A DNA stretch of 64,000 nucleotides from Verrucolacustris sp964635945 (GTDB taxonomy: Bacteria; Verrucomicrobiota; Verrucomicrobiia; Methylacidiphilales; Verrucolacustridaceae): positions 1-64,000 of the forward strand of contig CAZWQT010000002.1 of NCBI GenBank assembly GCA_964635945.1. Direction: 5' to 3'. The translations under genes and the position numbers were made by a program. The notes beneath the pieces are model-generated. The model had not been told where the DNA came from. It worked only from the letters and a program-made list of their open reading frames with translations, and made no database searches. Each line of letters opens with the position of its first letter. The first letter of the stretch is position 1. Below are positions 47,734-55,815 of this stretch, one piece after another.

Positions 47734-48378
47734 ATGAGCAAACCCAAGCCCATCAATCTGGCCGCAGCCGAAAAAGCCCTTGGGGTGGAGCTGTACAAAA
47801 ACCGCAAAGCTAGCCAGGCCCTGCATGAGGCCGTCACGGCCTATCGCGCCGCCCGTCGTTCCGGCACCCATGCCACCCTGACCAAAGCAACGGTGGATCT
47901 TTCCGGCAAAAAGCCGTGGAGACAAAAGGGAACCGGTCGCGCTCGCGCCGGCTATAAATCCTCGCCGGTCTGGGTGGGGGGCGGGGTGGTGTTTGGACCG
48001 CATCCCCGCAGCTATCGCAAGAATTTGCCCAAGACCGTCTTAAAGACGGCCCTCCGGCGTGCCATCAGCGACCTGGCCACCAAAGGGACCCTGCACTCCG
48101 GCAGTATCCCCAGCCTTAAGGCGCCCAAAACCAAAGAGCTGATCGGTTGGATCAAGGATGCCGGCCTACCACTTTCCTGCCTGATCATTACCTCAAAGCA
48201 GCCTGAACCCAACCTTCTCAAGGCTGCCCAAAACCTGCGCGAGGTGGATTTGCGAACTGCCCGGGAAGTCAACGCCGAGGACCTTCTGCGACGCCGCCAG
48301 GTTTGGATTTCTGAGGATGCCTGGAGCGAACTGGGTAAGCGGTTGCAAAACAAAGCCAAAGGGGAGGGTAAGTCATGA
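47734..48378 (+). CDS. rplD: 50S ribosomal protein L4
   Basis: 214 residues. The exit-tunnel loop region has KPWRQKGTGRARAGYKSSPVWVGGGVVFGP in the standard place (about 55-90). It overlaps rplW by four bases. In gammaproteobacteria L4 represses the S10 operon; whether that applies here cannot be judged. Confidence 0.96.
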   Translation: MSKPKPINLAAAEKALGVELYKNRKASQALHEAVTAYRAARRSGTHATLTKATVDLSGKKPWRQKGTGRARAGYKSSPVWVGGGVVFGPHPRSYRKNLPKTVLKTALRRAISDLATKGTLHSGSIPSLKAPKTKELIGWIKDAGLPLSCLIITSKQPEPNLLKAAQNLREVDLRTAREVNAEDLLRRRQVWISEDAWSELGKRLQNKAKGEGKS

Positions 48379-48659
48379 GGTCCCCGACCGAGGTCATCGT
48401 CCGTCCCTGCGTTTCCGAAAAGGGAACCCGTCTGGCTTCTGCCCATAACCAGTACCTTTTTGAGGTGGCAACCGACGCCACCAAGCTCGAGATCCGTCAG
48501 GCCATCACGGCCTTATTTGGCAAGAAGGTGGTCCGTGTGAATACCTTCCGCCGGCCTGGAAAAATTCGTCGCTCCCGTCGTGGCGAGTTGGGTCGCAAAA
48601 ACCATACCAAGCGGGCAATCATCACGCTGGCCGCCGGCCAGAAACTTGAAACCGCTTAA
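48375..48659 (+). CDS. rplW: 50S ribosomal protein L23
   Basis: 94 residues. It docks SRP and trigger factor at the tunnel exit. Contains IVRPCVSEKGTRLA, YLFEVATDATKLEIRQAI and KVVRVNTF. Overlaps rplD at ATGA and precedes rplB by 11 bases. Confidence 0.96.
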   Translation: MRSPTEVIVRPCVSEKGTRLASAHNQYLFEVATDATKLEIRQAITALFGKKVVRVNTFRRPGKIRRSRRGELGRKNHTKRAIITLAAGQKLETA

Positions 48660-48670
48660 GGAGTAGCACC

Positions 48671-49522
48671 ATGGCCCTCAAAGAATTCCGCCCCCTGACT
48701 CCATCCCTTCGTTACACCATGCTGCGGGACTTTTCCGAGCTGACGCCTGACTCGAAGCCCGAGAAAAAGCTACTCGAAATCAAGCGCCGCACCGGTGGTC
48801 GGAACGTTTACGGTCGAATGACCTCCCGTCATCGCGGCGGCGGCCACAAAAAGAAGTTTCGGATCATTGAGTGGAATCGCCGGAAGCGGACCACCCCCGG
48901 GACGGTTTTGGGTATCCAATATGATCCCAATCGCTCGGCCCGGATTGCGCTGGTGGAATATGGCGCGAAGGACCGTGCTTACATTCTCGCACCCGAAGGG
49001 CTCCAGGCAGGCGCCAAAGTGGTCGCCGGTCCTTCCGTTCCGGCTGAACTAGGCAATGCCCTTCCGCTGCGCGCCATCCCGCAGGGGTTGCCACTCCATA
49101 ATATTGAAATGGTGCCTGGACGGGGCGGTCAAATCGTTCGCTCGGCAGGAACGGCCGCGATTTGTACGGCCATCGACGGGGACTACGCGCTCCTCAAACT
49201 TCCCTCGGGGGAAATTCGGCGGCTGCACGCGGACTGTTACGCGACGGTCGGCCAGGTTGGAAATGTGGCGCATGAAAAAATCAGTCTTGGCAAGGCGGGT
49301 CGAGCCCGCTGGCTGGGGCGGCGGCCGCATGTTCGCGGCATGGTGATGAACCCGATCGACCATCCGATGGGTGGCGGACAGGGCAAGAGCAAGGGTGGGG
49401 GCGGACGGCAACATCCGGTCTCTCCTTGGGGGCAGCTGGCTAAAGGCCTGAAGACACGTCATCGGCATAAACCCTCCAGCCGGTTCATTGTGCAAGACCG
49501 GAGAAAGAAAAAATCGTCATGA
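48671..49522 (+). CDS. rplB: 50S ribosomal protein L2
   Basis: 283 residues. Required for subunit joining and peptidyl transferase structure. GGRNVYGRMTSRHRGGGHKK near residue 38, and a RGMVMNPIDHPMGGGQGKS region near 230 with the conserved His. The C-terminus carries a few extra basic residues (RRKKKSS). Overlaps rpsS at ATGA. Confidence 0.97.
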   Translation: MALKEFRPLTPSLRYTMLRDFSELTPDSKPEKKLLEIKRRTGGRNVYGRMTSRHRGGGHKKKFRIIEWNRRKRTTPGTVLGIQYDPNRSARIALVEYGAKDRAYILAPEGLQAGAKVVAGPSVPAELGNALPLRAIPQGLPLHNIEMVPGRGGQIVRSAGTAAICTAIDGDYALLKLPSGEIRRLHADCYATVGQVGNVAHEKISLGKAGRARWLGRRPHVRGMVMNPIDHPMGGGQGKSKGGGGRQHPVSPWGQLAKGLKTRHRHKPSSRFIVQDRRKKKSS

Positions 49523-49791
49523 GTCGCAGTCTGAAAAAGGGTCCCTTTATCGACGATCATCTGATCGTGAAGGTCCAGAAAATGGGGGCTGCCAAAAAGC
49601 CGATCAAAACCTGGTCGCGTCGGTCCATGATTGCCCCCGAGTTTGTCGGGCATACGTTCCTGGTTCACAACGGCAAGGCCTTCAACCCGGTTTTCGTGAC
49701 GGAAAACATGGTTGGACACCGTCTGGGAGAATTTTCCCCCACTCGCGTCTTTAAGAGGCACGGCGGCCATACCGAGAAGGTGACGAAATGA
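49519..49791 (+). CDS. rpsS: 30S ribosomal protein S19
   Basis: 90 residues with MSRSLKKGPFIDDHL start, TWSRRSMIAPEFVGHTFLVHNG and GHRLGEFSPTR. Overlaps rplB by four bases at the front and the unknown secreted-protein gene by four at the back; the ribosome binding site of that gene (AAGG at 49777) lies inside rpsS. Confidence 0.97.
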   Translation: MSRSLKKGPFIDDHLIVKVQKMGAAKKPIKTWSRRSMIAPEFVGHTFLVHNGKAFNPVFVTENMVGHRLGEFSPTRVFKRHGGHTEKVTK

Positions 49792-50432
49792 AGTTTCTTC
49801 TCGCCCTCCTCATTTTCACCGCCCCGGTTTTCGCCAGCCCCAAGGCCAAGGTTGACGACCTCGCCATGGCCCAGGCCGAAGCCAAGGCCTATCGCGAGGC
49901 CTGGCTGGATCTCAAGCGCCGTGACGAGATCCTGGGCCTGTCATCCCTCAGCTCCGAGGCCCGCGACAGTCACGAAAAAGTAGCCCGCCTGGCTGGAGAG
50001 CTAATCCGCTCGGAAAGGGCGCGCCTGGCGGTATTTGAGAAGGCCAAGTCGGCAGTCGAGGCTGCCGTGAAGTGGGCAGGGGAAGCTGATGCCGCGAAGC
50101 GTGCTTCCGCACGTTCCGAGTTTGAGTCGGCTAAGCGGACGCTGGAGGCGACCATGAAGCAGACATCTGCCCCCCGTCCTACGGCCTCCGGTCTGACCGA
50201 CGCTCAAATTGTGGCGGTTGATCGCGAGCAGCAGGCGGTGGTGCTGAACCTAGGTAGCCTGCAGGGGGCCAAAGAAGGAATGCCTTTTCGGATCCTACGC
50301 CAGGATCAGGTTATCGGCAGTTGCCGCCTGATTGAGGTGCGGGAAATGACTTCCGCCGGTTTACCGGAGCAACTAGCCAAGAATCTTCAGCCGGAAGTGG
50401 GGGACCGCATCGCGGTGTTGGCAGAGAAATGA
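49788..50432 (+). CDS. Predicted periplasmic coiled-coil protein inserted in the S10 operon
   Basis: 214 residues, not a ribosomal protein. A short signal peptide (residues 1-16, MKFLLALLIFTAPVFA, cut after AxA) is followed by about 105 charged, Ala/Lys/Glu-rich helical residues likely to form a coiled coil. A beta-rich domain (about 135-214) follows, with the phrase VVLNLGSLQGAKEGMPFRI and GDRIAVL typical of small envelope beta-barrel domains (FlgT-C-like look; inference). The gene sits exactly where rplV should follow rpsS. ATGA overlap with rpsS at the front, and its TGA overlaps the rplV ATG at the back. Expression must therefore follow ribosomal protein synthesis. Function unknown. Confidence 0.85.
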   Translation: MKFLLALLIFTAPVFASPKAKVDDLAMAQAEAKAYREAWLDLKRRDEILGLSSLSSEARDSHEKVARLAGELIRSERARLAVFEKAKSAVEAAVKWAGEADAAKRASARSEFESAKRTLEATMKQTSAPRPTASGLTDAQIVAVDREQQAVVLNLGSLQGAKEGMPFRILRQDQVIGSCRLIEVREMTSAGLPEQLAKNLQPEVGDRIAVLAEK

Positions 50433-50848
50433 GCACCGAGATCCGCACGGCCCGCGCCGAAATGAAATACGCCCGGATGTCGGCGTTTAAAATCCGGGAT
50501 ATCGCCCGATGCCTTCGCGGCCTTCCGGCCCACGAGGCGGATGCGCGTCTTCGTTTTGCTCCTCAAAAATCGGCCCGGCTGCTGGTGCAGACCCTCCGTT
50601 CTGCGGTGGCGAATGCGGAAAGCCAGCTTTCCATTCCGGCCGAAAAGCTCGTGGTGCATGAGGTGATGGTGGGGGAAGGGCCAACCTTCCACCGTTTTCA
50701 GCCGAAGGCCCGCGGCAGCGCCGGCCCAATTCGGAAGCGCACCAGCCACATCCGGATCACCCTCAAGGAAGTTTCCGCCGAGGAAGCAAAACCGAAGGGG
50801 AAAAAGGATAAGAAACCCGCCAAGGCCAAGGCCGCGGCAAAGGAATAA
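50429..50848 (+). CDS. rplV: 50S ribosomal protein L22
   Basis: 139 residues. Contains the KYARMSAFKIRDIARCLRG start and the tunnel-wall beta-hairpin region GPTFHRFQPKARGSAGPIRKRTSHI. A Lys/Ala/Pro-rich C-terminal tail of about 20 residues is added to the normal length (about 110). ATG overlaps the previous stop by four bases; rpsC follows six bases later. Confidence 0.94.
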   Translation: MSTEIRTARAEMKYARMSAFKIRDIARCLRGLPAHEADARLRFAPQKSARLLVQTLRSAVANAESQLSIPAEKLVVHEVMVGEGPTFHRFQPKARGSAGPIRKRTSHIRITLKEVSAEEAKPKGKKDKKPAKAKAAAKE

Positions 50849-50854
50849 GTCGTT

Positions 50855-51484
50855 ATGGGCCAAAAGACCAACCCCATCGGATTCCGGCTTCCCGTGCAGC
50901 GCAATTGGCGCTCGATCTGGTACGCCGACAAAAAGAACTTCCCGGTATTCCTGCATGAGGACTACCAAATCCGCAACTTTATCAAGAAACGGCTGGAGAG
51001 TGCGGCCATTTCCAAAGTGGTCATCGAGAGGGCGTCCAACCGCGTTCGGGTGACCCTCCATACCGCCCGGCCAGGCTTGGTGATCGGCCGAAAGGCCAGC
51101 GAACTCGACAAGCTCCGCGAAGAGACCCAGGCCCTCACGCCGGAGCGGGAAGTGCTGATTGACGTGAAGGAAATCAAGAATCCCGAGCTCGATGCCCAGC
51201 TGGTGGCGGAAAACATTGCCTTGCAGTTGGAGCGGCGCGTCTCTTTTCGTCGGGCCGTCAAAAAAGCGATGCAGACATCTCTCGATTTCGGTGCCGCCGG
51301 GGTCAAGATCCGCGTAGGCGGGCGCCTTGGAGGAGGGGAAATTGCCCGTTCCGAACAGTATCACGAGGGGAAGGTTCCGCTGCACACCTTGCGGGCCAAC
51401 ATCGACTACGGCTTTGCCGAAGCCCACACCGTCGCGGGCAAAATCGGCGTCAAGGTTTGGATCTGCCAAGGGGAGGGGAGCTAA
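50855..51484 (+). CDS. rpsC: 30S ribosomal protein S3
   Basis: 209 residues. MGQKTNPIGFRLP start, a KH domain with PGLVIGRKASELDKLREE (GxxG as IGRK) and the C-terminal GVKIRVGGRLGGGEIARSE. Normal length. rplP begins four bases later. Confidence 0.97.
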   Translation: MGQKTNPIGFRLPVQRNWRSIWYADKKNFPVFLHEDYQIRNFIKKRLESAAISKVVIERASNRVRVTLHTARPGLVIGRKASELDKLREETQALTPEREVLIDVKEIKNPELDAQLVAENIALQLERRVSFRRAVKKAMQTSLDFGAAGVKIRVGGRLGGGEIARSEQYHEGKVPLHTLRANIDYGFAEAHTVAGKIGVKVWICQGEGS

Positions 51485-51487
51485 GCC

Positions 51488-51913
51488 ATGCCTTTACTTC
51501 CTAAGCGGGTTAAATACCGGAAAACCCAGCGGGGTAGCCGCAAGGGATTTGCCTCCCGGAATATTCACCTGGCGTTCGGCGCCTATGGCCTCCAGTCCCT
51601 CGAACGATGCTGGCTGACCAACATCCAGATTGAGGCCGCCCGGGTGGCTTTGACCCGGAATATGAATCGCCGGGGAAAGTTGTGGATACGGGTATTCCCA
51701 GACAAATCGGTAACCAGCCGACCCCCGGAAACCCGGATGGGTAAGGGGAAAGGGCAGCCTGAATTTTGGGTGGCCGTTATCAAACCTGGGACTATTATCT
51801 TTGAGCTCGACGGCTTGGCGGAAGTCGACGCAAAGGAATGCTTTCGTTTGGCAGCCAGCAAGTTGCCAATGAGGAACCGTTTCGTCACCCGCGAAAGGAG
51901 ATTGGTATTTTGA
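51488..51913 (+). CDS. rplP: 50S ribosomal protein L16
   Basis: 141 residues, binds tRNA sites near the A/P entry. LPKRVKYRKTQRG start and the signature RRGKLWIRVFPDKSVTSRPPETRMGKGKGQPEFW. Its stop TGA overlaps the TTG start of rpmC. Confidence 0.97.
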   Translation: MPLLPKRVKYRKTQRGSRKGFASRNIHLAFGAYGLQSLERCWLTNIQIEAARVALTRNMNRRGKLWIRVFPDKSVTSRPPETRMGKGKGQPEFWVAVIKPGTIIFELDGLAEVDAKECFRLAASKLPMRNRFVTRERRLVF

Positions 51914-52122
51914 AGATTGAAGAGATCCGTGGCCTCAAAGAGGCCGATTTGGGGCGCAAGGCGGAAGAACTCCGCCGGGAGCGGTTCCAACTGCGCGTCC
52001 AGCAGCAGACAGGGCAACTCGAGAAGCCGAATCGTCTCCGTGAGATTCGCCGAACCCTTGCGCGGATCGAGACAGCCAAGACGGAAGTCAAACGGGCCGC
52101 AGCGTCGAAAGGGAAGAAATGA
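51910..52122 (+). CDS. rpmC: 50S ribosomal protein L29
   Basis: 70 residues, a helical hairpin with KIEEIRGLKEADL and LRVQQQTGQLEKPNRLREIRRTLARI. The start is TTG overlapping the rplP stop (TTGA), with AAGGAG nine bases ahead; an upstream in-frame ATG lies in rplP and gives a foreign extension. A small basic tail follows the core. Confidence 0.9.
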   Translation: MKIEEIRGLKEADLGRKAEELRRERFQLRVQQQTGQLEKPNRLREIRRTLARIETAKTEVKRAAASKGKK

Positions 52123-52406
52123 GCGATCAAGCCCAGAAGCCGGTAACCAAAGAGCGTATCGGAGAGGTAATTTCCGCCAAGATGGACAAGACGATCGTGG
52201 TACGGGTGGAGCGCCGGTTCCCCCATCCGCAGTTCAAGAAGATCGTCAGATTCCGGAAAAAGTTTTATGCCCACGATGGCGAAAAAAAGGCGAAAGAGGG
52301 GGACACCGTTCGCATTGCGGAGTGTCGTCCCCTCAGCAAACTAAAGCGCTGGAAGCTTGTGGAGGTGATTTCCCAAGCCGAGGCCCCTGCCGGAGCCGTC
52401 GTATGA
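52119..52406 (+). CDS. rpsQ: 30S ribosomal protein S17
   Basis: 95 residues, OB-fold primary 16S-binding protein. GEVISAKMDKTIVVRVERRFPHP and GDTVRIAECRPLSKLKRWKLVEVI are characteristic. ATGA overlaps at both ends with rpmC and rplN. Confidence 0.96.
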   Translation: MSDQAQKPVTKERIGEVISAKMDKTIVVRVERRFPHPQFKKIVRFRKKFYAHDGEKKAKEGDTVRIAECRPLSKLKRWKLVEVISQAEAPAGAVV

Positions 52407-52768
52407 TCCAGATCCGCTCCTGGCTCGACATCGCGGATAATACCGGAGCCCGCAAGGCCACCATGATCGGTGTCATCGGCCGTAAAACCCTCGTGGCCCG
52501 CGTGGGGGATATCATCACAGCCAACGTGAAAGAAGCCGCTCCGGATGGCACCGTGAAAAAGAGTGAGGTTGTCCGGGCGGTGGTTGTCCGCACCAGGTTT
52601 CCGGTACGACGCGCCGACGGATCCTATCTCCGCTTTGATAGCAACGCCGCCGTGATCATCGACAAGGATTCCAATCCCCGGGGCACCCGTATTTTTGGTC
52701 CGGTGGCCCGGGAGCTTCGCGAAAAGAATTTCATGAAAATCATCTCACTTGCGCCGGAGGTCATCTAA
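52403..52768 (+). CDS. rplN: 50S ribosomal protein L14
   Basis: 121 residues, beginning MIQIRSWLDIADNTGARK. Contains the signature GDIITANVKEAAPDGTVKKSEV and RGTRIFGPVARELREKNFMKIISLAPEV. ATGA overlap with rpsQ. Normal length; factor-binding role at the subunit interface. Confidence 0.97.
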   Translation: MIQIRSWLDIADNTGARKATMIGVIGRKTLVARVGDIITANVKEAAPDGTVKKSEVVRAVVVRTRFPVRRADGSYLRFDSNAAVIIDKDSNPRGTRIFGPVARELREKNFMKIISLAPEVI

Positions 52769-52778
52769 GGATTCCGTC

Positions 52779-53069
52779 ATGAGCAAGTTTCATGTTCATA
52801 AAGGGGACGAGGTTGAGGTCATCACCGGAGCCAATCGCGGCCGCAAGGGCAAGATCCTTGAGGTGAAGACTGACGCCCATCGCGTTCTGATTGAGGGCGT
52901 AAACCTGATCAAACGGCACGTTCGTCCTACCCAGGACAATCCCAAGGGTGGGGTGGTTGAGCGCGAGGGCACCATTCACATTTCCAATGTCCGGCTTTTG
53001 AATCGCCCGGCGGCCGGCAAACGGGATGACAAAAAAGCCAAGGAGAAGCCCGGCAAGGGCAGGAAATAA
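52779..53069 (+). CDS. rplX: 50S ribosomal protein L24
   Basis: 96 residues with the KOW motif GDEVEVITGANRGRKGKI near the N-terminus and NLIKRHVRPTQDNPKGGVVEREGTIHISNV. A short basic tail (KKAKEKPGKGRK) is added. ATG 52779 was chosen; upstream in-frame residues overlap the end of rplN and are not ribosomal-protein-like. Confidence 0.94.
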   Translation: MSKFHVHKGDEVEVITGANRGRKGKILEVKTDAHRVLIEGVNLIKRHVRPTQDNPKGGVVEREGTIHISNVRLLNRPAAGKRDDKKAKEKPGKGRK

Positions 53070-53072
53070 GCC

Positions 53073-53687
53073 ATGGAATGCGACCTAAAAAATCTTTATT
53101 TGAAGGATGTCGTGCCGGCCATGATGAAGGGGCGCAACTATCAAAATATTCATCAGGTCCCGAAACTGGAAAAGATTGTGGTGAATTGCTCCATGGGGTC
53201 AGCCCAGGACGTGAAAGCGGCGTTGGAGGATGCGGTCAATGATCTGACCCTGATCTCCGGCCAGAAGCCGATCAAAACCCGTTCCAAAAAAAGCATTTCC
53301 AACTTCAAGCTTCGCCTTCACCAGGAAATCGGTTGCAAGGTGACGCTTCGAGGGAAGCGGATGTACGAGTTTCTTTTGCGATTCACCCGAATGGCCCTTC
53401 CGCGGATCCGTGATTTTCGAGGCGTGCCGAACGGCGGATTCGATGGGCGCGGGGCCTACACGCTGGGCGTCAAGGATCACACGATTTTTCCTGAAATCGA
53501 ACTCGACAAAGTGAAGCGAAACCTGGGTTTTGATGTCACCTTTGTCACCACCGGCAAGGATCGGGAAGAGACCCGGGAAATGCTGTTGCGCATGGGCATG
53601 CCGTTTATCGAACGATCCCACGCGCCGGACGCCGCCAAGGCGGCCCCCAAGGAGAAAAACAATGGCCAAGAAGTGCTGGCGGCTTAA
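53073..53687 (+). CDS. rplE: 50S ribosomal protein L5
   Basis: 204 residues. Contains NIHQVPKLEKIVVNCSMG, GQKPIKTRSKKSISNFKLR, VTLRGKRMYEFLLRF and NGGFDGRGAYTLGVKDHTIFPEI. A C-terminal tail of about 20 residues overlaps the next gene by 26 bases, which is unusual: rpsN is read in another frame from inside rplE. Confidence 0.95.
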   Translation: MECDLKNLYLKDVVPAMMKGRNYQNIHQVPKLEKIVVNCSMGSAQDVKAALEDAVNDLTLISGQKPIKTRSKKSISNFKLRLHQEIGCKVTLRGKRMYEFLLRFTRMALPRIRDFRGVPNGGFDGRGAYTLGVKDHTIFPEIELDKVKRNLGFDVTFVTTGKDREETREMLLRMGMPFIERSHAPDAAKAAPKEKNNGQEVLAA

Positions 53688-53847
53688 GCAAAAGGCGAAG
53701 GCGAAGTTTTCGAGCCGGAAATACAACCGGTGCTCGATCACGGGTCGGCGGCGTTCCTTTATCGGTCGATTTGGGATCAGCCGTATTCAATTCCGGGAGA
53801 TGGCCCTGCGTGGGGAGATTCCCGGTGTCACCAAGGCCAGCTGGTAA
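53662..53847 (+). CDS. rpsN: 30S ribosomal protein S14, short zinc-free form
   Basis: 61 residues, the length of the zinc-binding S14 type, with its GRFGISRIQFREMALRGEIPGVTKASW end. The four zinc ligands expected at 24, 27, 40 and 43 are Cys, Thr, Ser and Gln, so no zinc site can form. Cys5 is not a ligand position. ATG 53662 has AAGGAG seven bases upstream, inside rplE, and overlaps rplE by 26 bases. Confidence 0.92.
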   Translation: MAKKCWRLKQKAKAKFSSRKYNRCSITGRRRSFIGRFGISRIQFREMALRGEIPGVTKASW

Positions 53848-53856
53848 GGATATTTT

Positions 53857-54255
53857 ATGGTAACCGACCCTTTGGCTGATTTTCTGACCATTCTTCGCAA
53901 CGGATCCGTGGCCGGGCTACGGCACGTGAAGGCGCGCCATTCCCGCATGCGGGGGGATATCTTGGGGATCCTGAAGAAAGAAGGGTTTATTGAGGATTTT
54001 GAGCTCAAAAAGGACGGTGGGCATTCCGATTTTCACATCTCCCTCAAGGCAAACCGCAGCCGCAATGGCCGGGCCATCACCTGCATCAAGCGACTTTCCA
54101 AGCCTGGTTTGCGTCGCTACGTCGGCTCCCGCGAGATTCCAAAATATCTGGGTGGCTTAGGGGTGCCGATTCTGTCCACTCCGCGGGGTGTGCTGACGGG
54201 TGAGGACGCAAAGAAACAAAACGTGGGCGGGGAGCTTCTCCTCGTGGTCTGGTAA
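53857..54255 (+). CDS. rpsH: 30S ribosomal protein S8
   Basis: 132 residues. TDPLADFLTILRNGSVAG start, a KRLSKPGLRRYVGSREIPKYLGGLGV segment and the C-terminal GVLTGEDAKKQNVGGELLLVVW. Binds the central 16S domain early. Its stop TAA shares one base with the rplF start ATG. Confidence 0.96.
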   Translation: MVTDPLADFLTILRNGSVAGLRHVKARHSRMRGDILGILKKEGFIEDFELKKDGGHSDFHISLKANRSRNGRAITCIKRLSKPGLRRYVGSREIPKYLGGLGVPILSTPRGVLTGEDAKKQNVGGELLLVVW

Positions 54256-54803
54256 TGTCCCGCATCGGCAAATCTCCTGTTCCGGTTCCGGCCAACGTCA
54301 AAGTTGCCCTGGAAGGAACACGCCTGAAGGCTGAAGGCCCGAAAGGCAAGTTGGGTCTCAATCTGCCCCCGCGGATCACGGCCAAGGTGGATAAGAATCA
54401 AATTCTTCTTTCGCGTGATGCGGAGGATCGGGAGGCAAGGTCTCTTCACGGCTTGGCGCGCAGCCTTGTCCGCAATGTCATCGAGGGCGTGGCCAATGGG
54501 TACACCAAGAAACTTGAAATTCACGGGGTGGGATTCAAGGCAAACCTTCAGGGGAAGAAGCTGGTGCTGAATCTTGGAAAATCCCATCCGATTGATTATC
54601 CCGTGCCGGCAGAAATCAAGGTTACGGTCACGGACAACACCCAACTCACGATCGAGGGGGTCGACAAGCAGTTGGTGGGCGCGGTGGCAGCCGATATTCG
54701 CGGCTACTATCCTCCGGAGCCGTACAAGGGCAAAGGCGTTCGTTTCTCCGGTGAAATCATCCGCCGCAAGGAGGGCAAGACGGCCCAAAGCAAGTCAGCC
54801 TAA
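54255..54803 (+). CDS. rplF: 50S ribosomal protein L6
   Basis: 182 residues, two alpha/beta repeats. SRIGKSPVPVPANVKV start and the C-terminal signature near PPEPYKGKGVRFSGEIIRRKEGK. Normal length. Starts on the last base of rpsH and is followed six bases later by rplR. Confidence 0.96.
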   Translation: MSRIGKSPVPVPANVKVALEGTRLKAEGPKGKLGLNLPPRITAKVDKNQILLSRDAEDREARSLHGLARSLVRNVIEGVANGYTKKLEIHGVGFKANLQGKKLVLNLGKSHPIDYPVPAEIKVTVTDNTQLTIEGVDKQLVGAVAADIRGYYPPEPYKGKGVRFSGEIIRRKEGKTAQSKSA

Positions 54804-54809
54804 ACGATT

Positions 54810-55172
54810 ATGCCTAATCCATCCAAACACCGTCGCGAGCGTCGCCATCGGATCCATGCCCGGATTCGTCTGCGGATCCGCGGGGAAGCCGGCAAGCCGC
54901 GTCTTTGCGTGGCCTTCACTGGAAAACATATCTATGCGCAGGTGATTGATGATGTCGCCGGCAAAACCCTGGCCGCCGTGGCCAGCACGCAGGAGAGCCA
55001 CAAGGGCTCAAAGCCGAACGTCGCGGGAGCGGCCAAGCTCGGTAAAGCCCTGGCGGAGAAAGCCTCTTCCAAGGGCGTTTCCGCGGTGGTGTTTGACCGG
55101 GGTGGATTTCTTTATCAAGGCAAGGTGAAGGCCTTTGCCGAAGCGGCCCGCCAGGCCGGCTTAAAATTCTAG
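54810..55172 (+). CDS. rplR: 50S ribosomal protein L18
   Basis: 120 residues, carries 5S rRNA with L5. RRHRIHARIRLRIRGEAGKPRLCVAFTGKHIYAQVID and VVFDRGGFLYQGKVKAFAEAARQAGLKF. AAGG-containing site precedes rpsE, which starts 13 bases later. Confidence 0.96.
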   Translation: MPNPSKHRRERRHRIHARIRLRIRGEAGKPRLCVAFTGKHIYAQVIDDVAGKTLAAVASTQESHKGSKPNVAGAAKLGKALAEKASSKGVSAVVFDRGGFLYQGKVKAFAEAARQAGLKF

Positions 55173-55185
55173 GAAGGACGAACGA

Positions 55186-55815
55186 ATGAGCACAGCGCCC
55201 GTGGCGGCCGAAACAGATGTGACCAAGGACATGGAACCCGTGCCTGAAAAGGCCGCGTTTTCCAAGACCTCGGAGTTTATTCCCACAGCGGAACCAACCA
55301 CCACACGCCGGGACCGTACCCGTACCCCTTCGGATATGTTTGAGAAGGTCGTGTTCGTCAATCGCTGTGCCAAAGTGGTCAAGGGCGGTCGTCGTTTCAG
55401 CTTCAGTGCTCTCCTTGTGGTCGGGGACAATAAGGGCAAGGTAGGGGTCGGTTTTGGTAAAGCGCGCGAGGTTGCCGAGGCCATTCGCAAGGGGACGGAA
55501 AACGCCAAAAAGAATCTTCACAACTACCACATCGGCCCGAGCACGATTCCGCATGAAGTGACCGGCGCATTTGGCGGAGGCAAGGTTCTGCTCCGGCCGG
55601 CTTCTTTGGGAACCGGCTTAATTGCCGGAGGAGGAGTCCGTGCAGTCTTGGAAGCGGCCGGGGTAAAGGACATTTTGGCAAAATCCATGGGATCGAGTAA
55701 CCCCGCCAACGTGGTCAAGGCCACGGTGGATGCCCTATCGCGTCTTCGGACCCGTTCCCAGATTCTCGAAACTCGCGGCAAAAAACGGCCCGAGAAGGGG
55801 AAGGACATTTCATGA
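55186..55815 (+). CDS. rpsE: 30S ribosomal protein S5 with N-terminal extension
   Basis: 209 residues, compared with about 165 in E. coli. The core starts near residue 47 (DMFEKVVFVNRCAKVVKGGRRFSFSALLVVGD) and ends normally. It is preceded by a Thr/Pro/Glu-rich N-terminal tail. The ATGA overlap with rplO leaves no room for rpmD (L30), which normally lies between them. Confidence 0.95.
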   Translation: MSTAPVAAETDVTKDMEPVPEKAAFSKTSEFIPTAEPTTTRRDRTRTPSDMFEKVVFVNRCAKVVKGGRRFSFSALLVVGDNKGKVGVGFGKAREVAEAIRKGTENAKKNLHNYHIGPSTIPHEVTGAFGGGKVLLRPASLGTGLIAGGGVRAVLEAAGVKDILAKSMGSSNPANVVKATVDALSRLRTRSQILETRGKKRPEKGKDIS

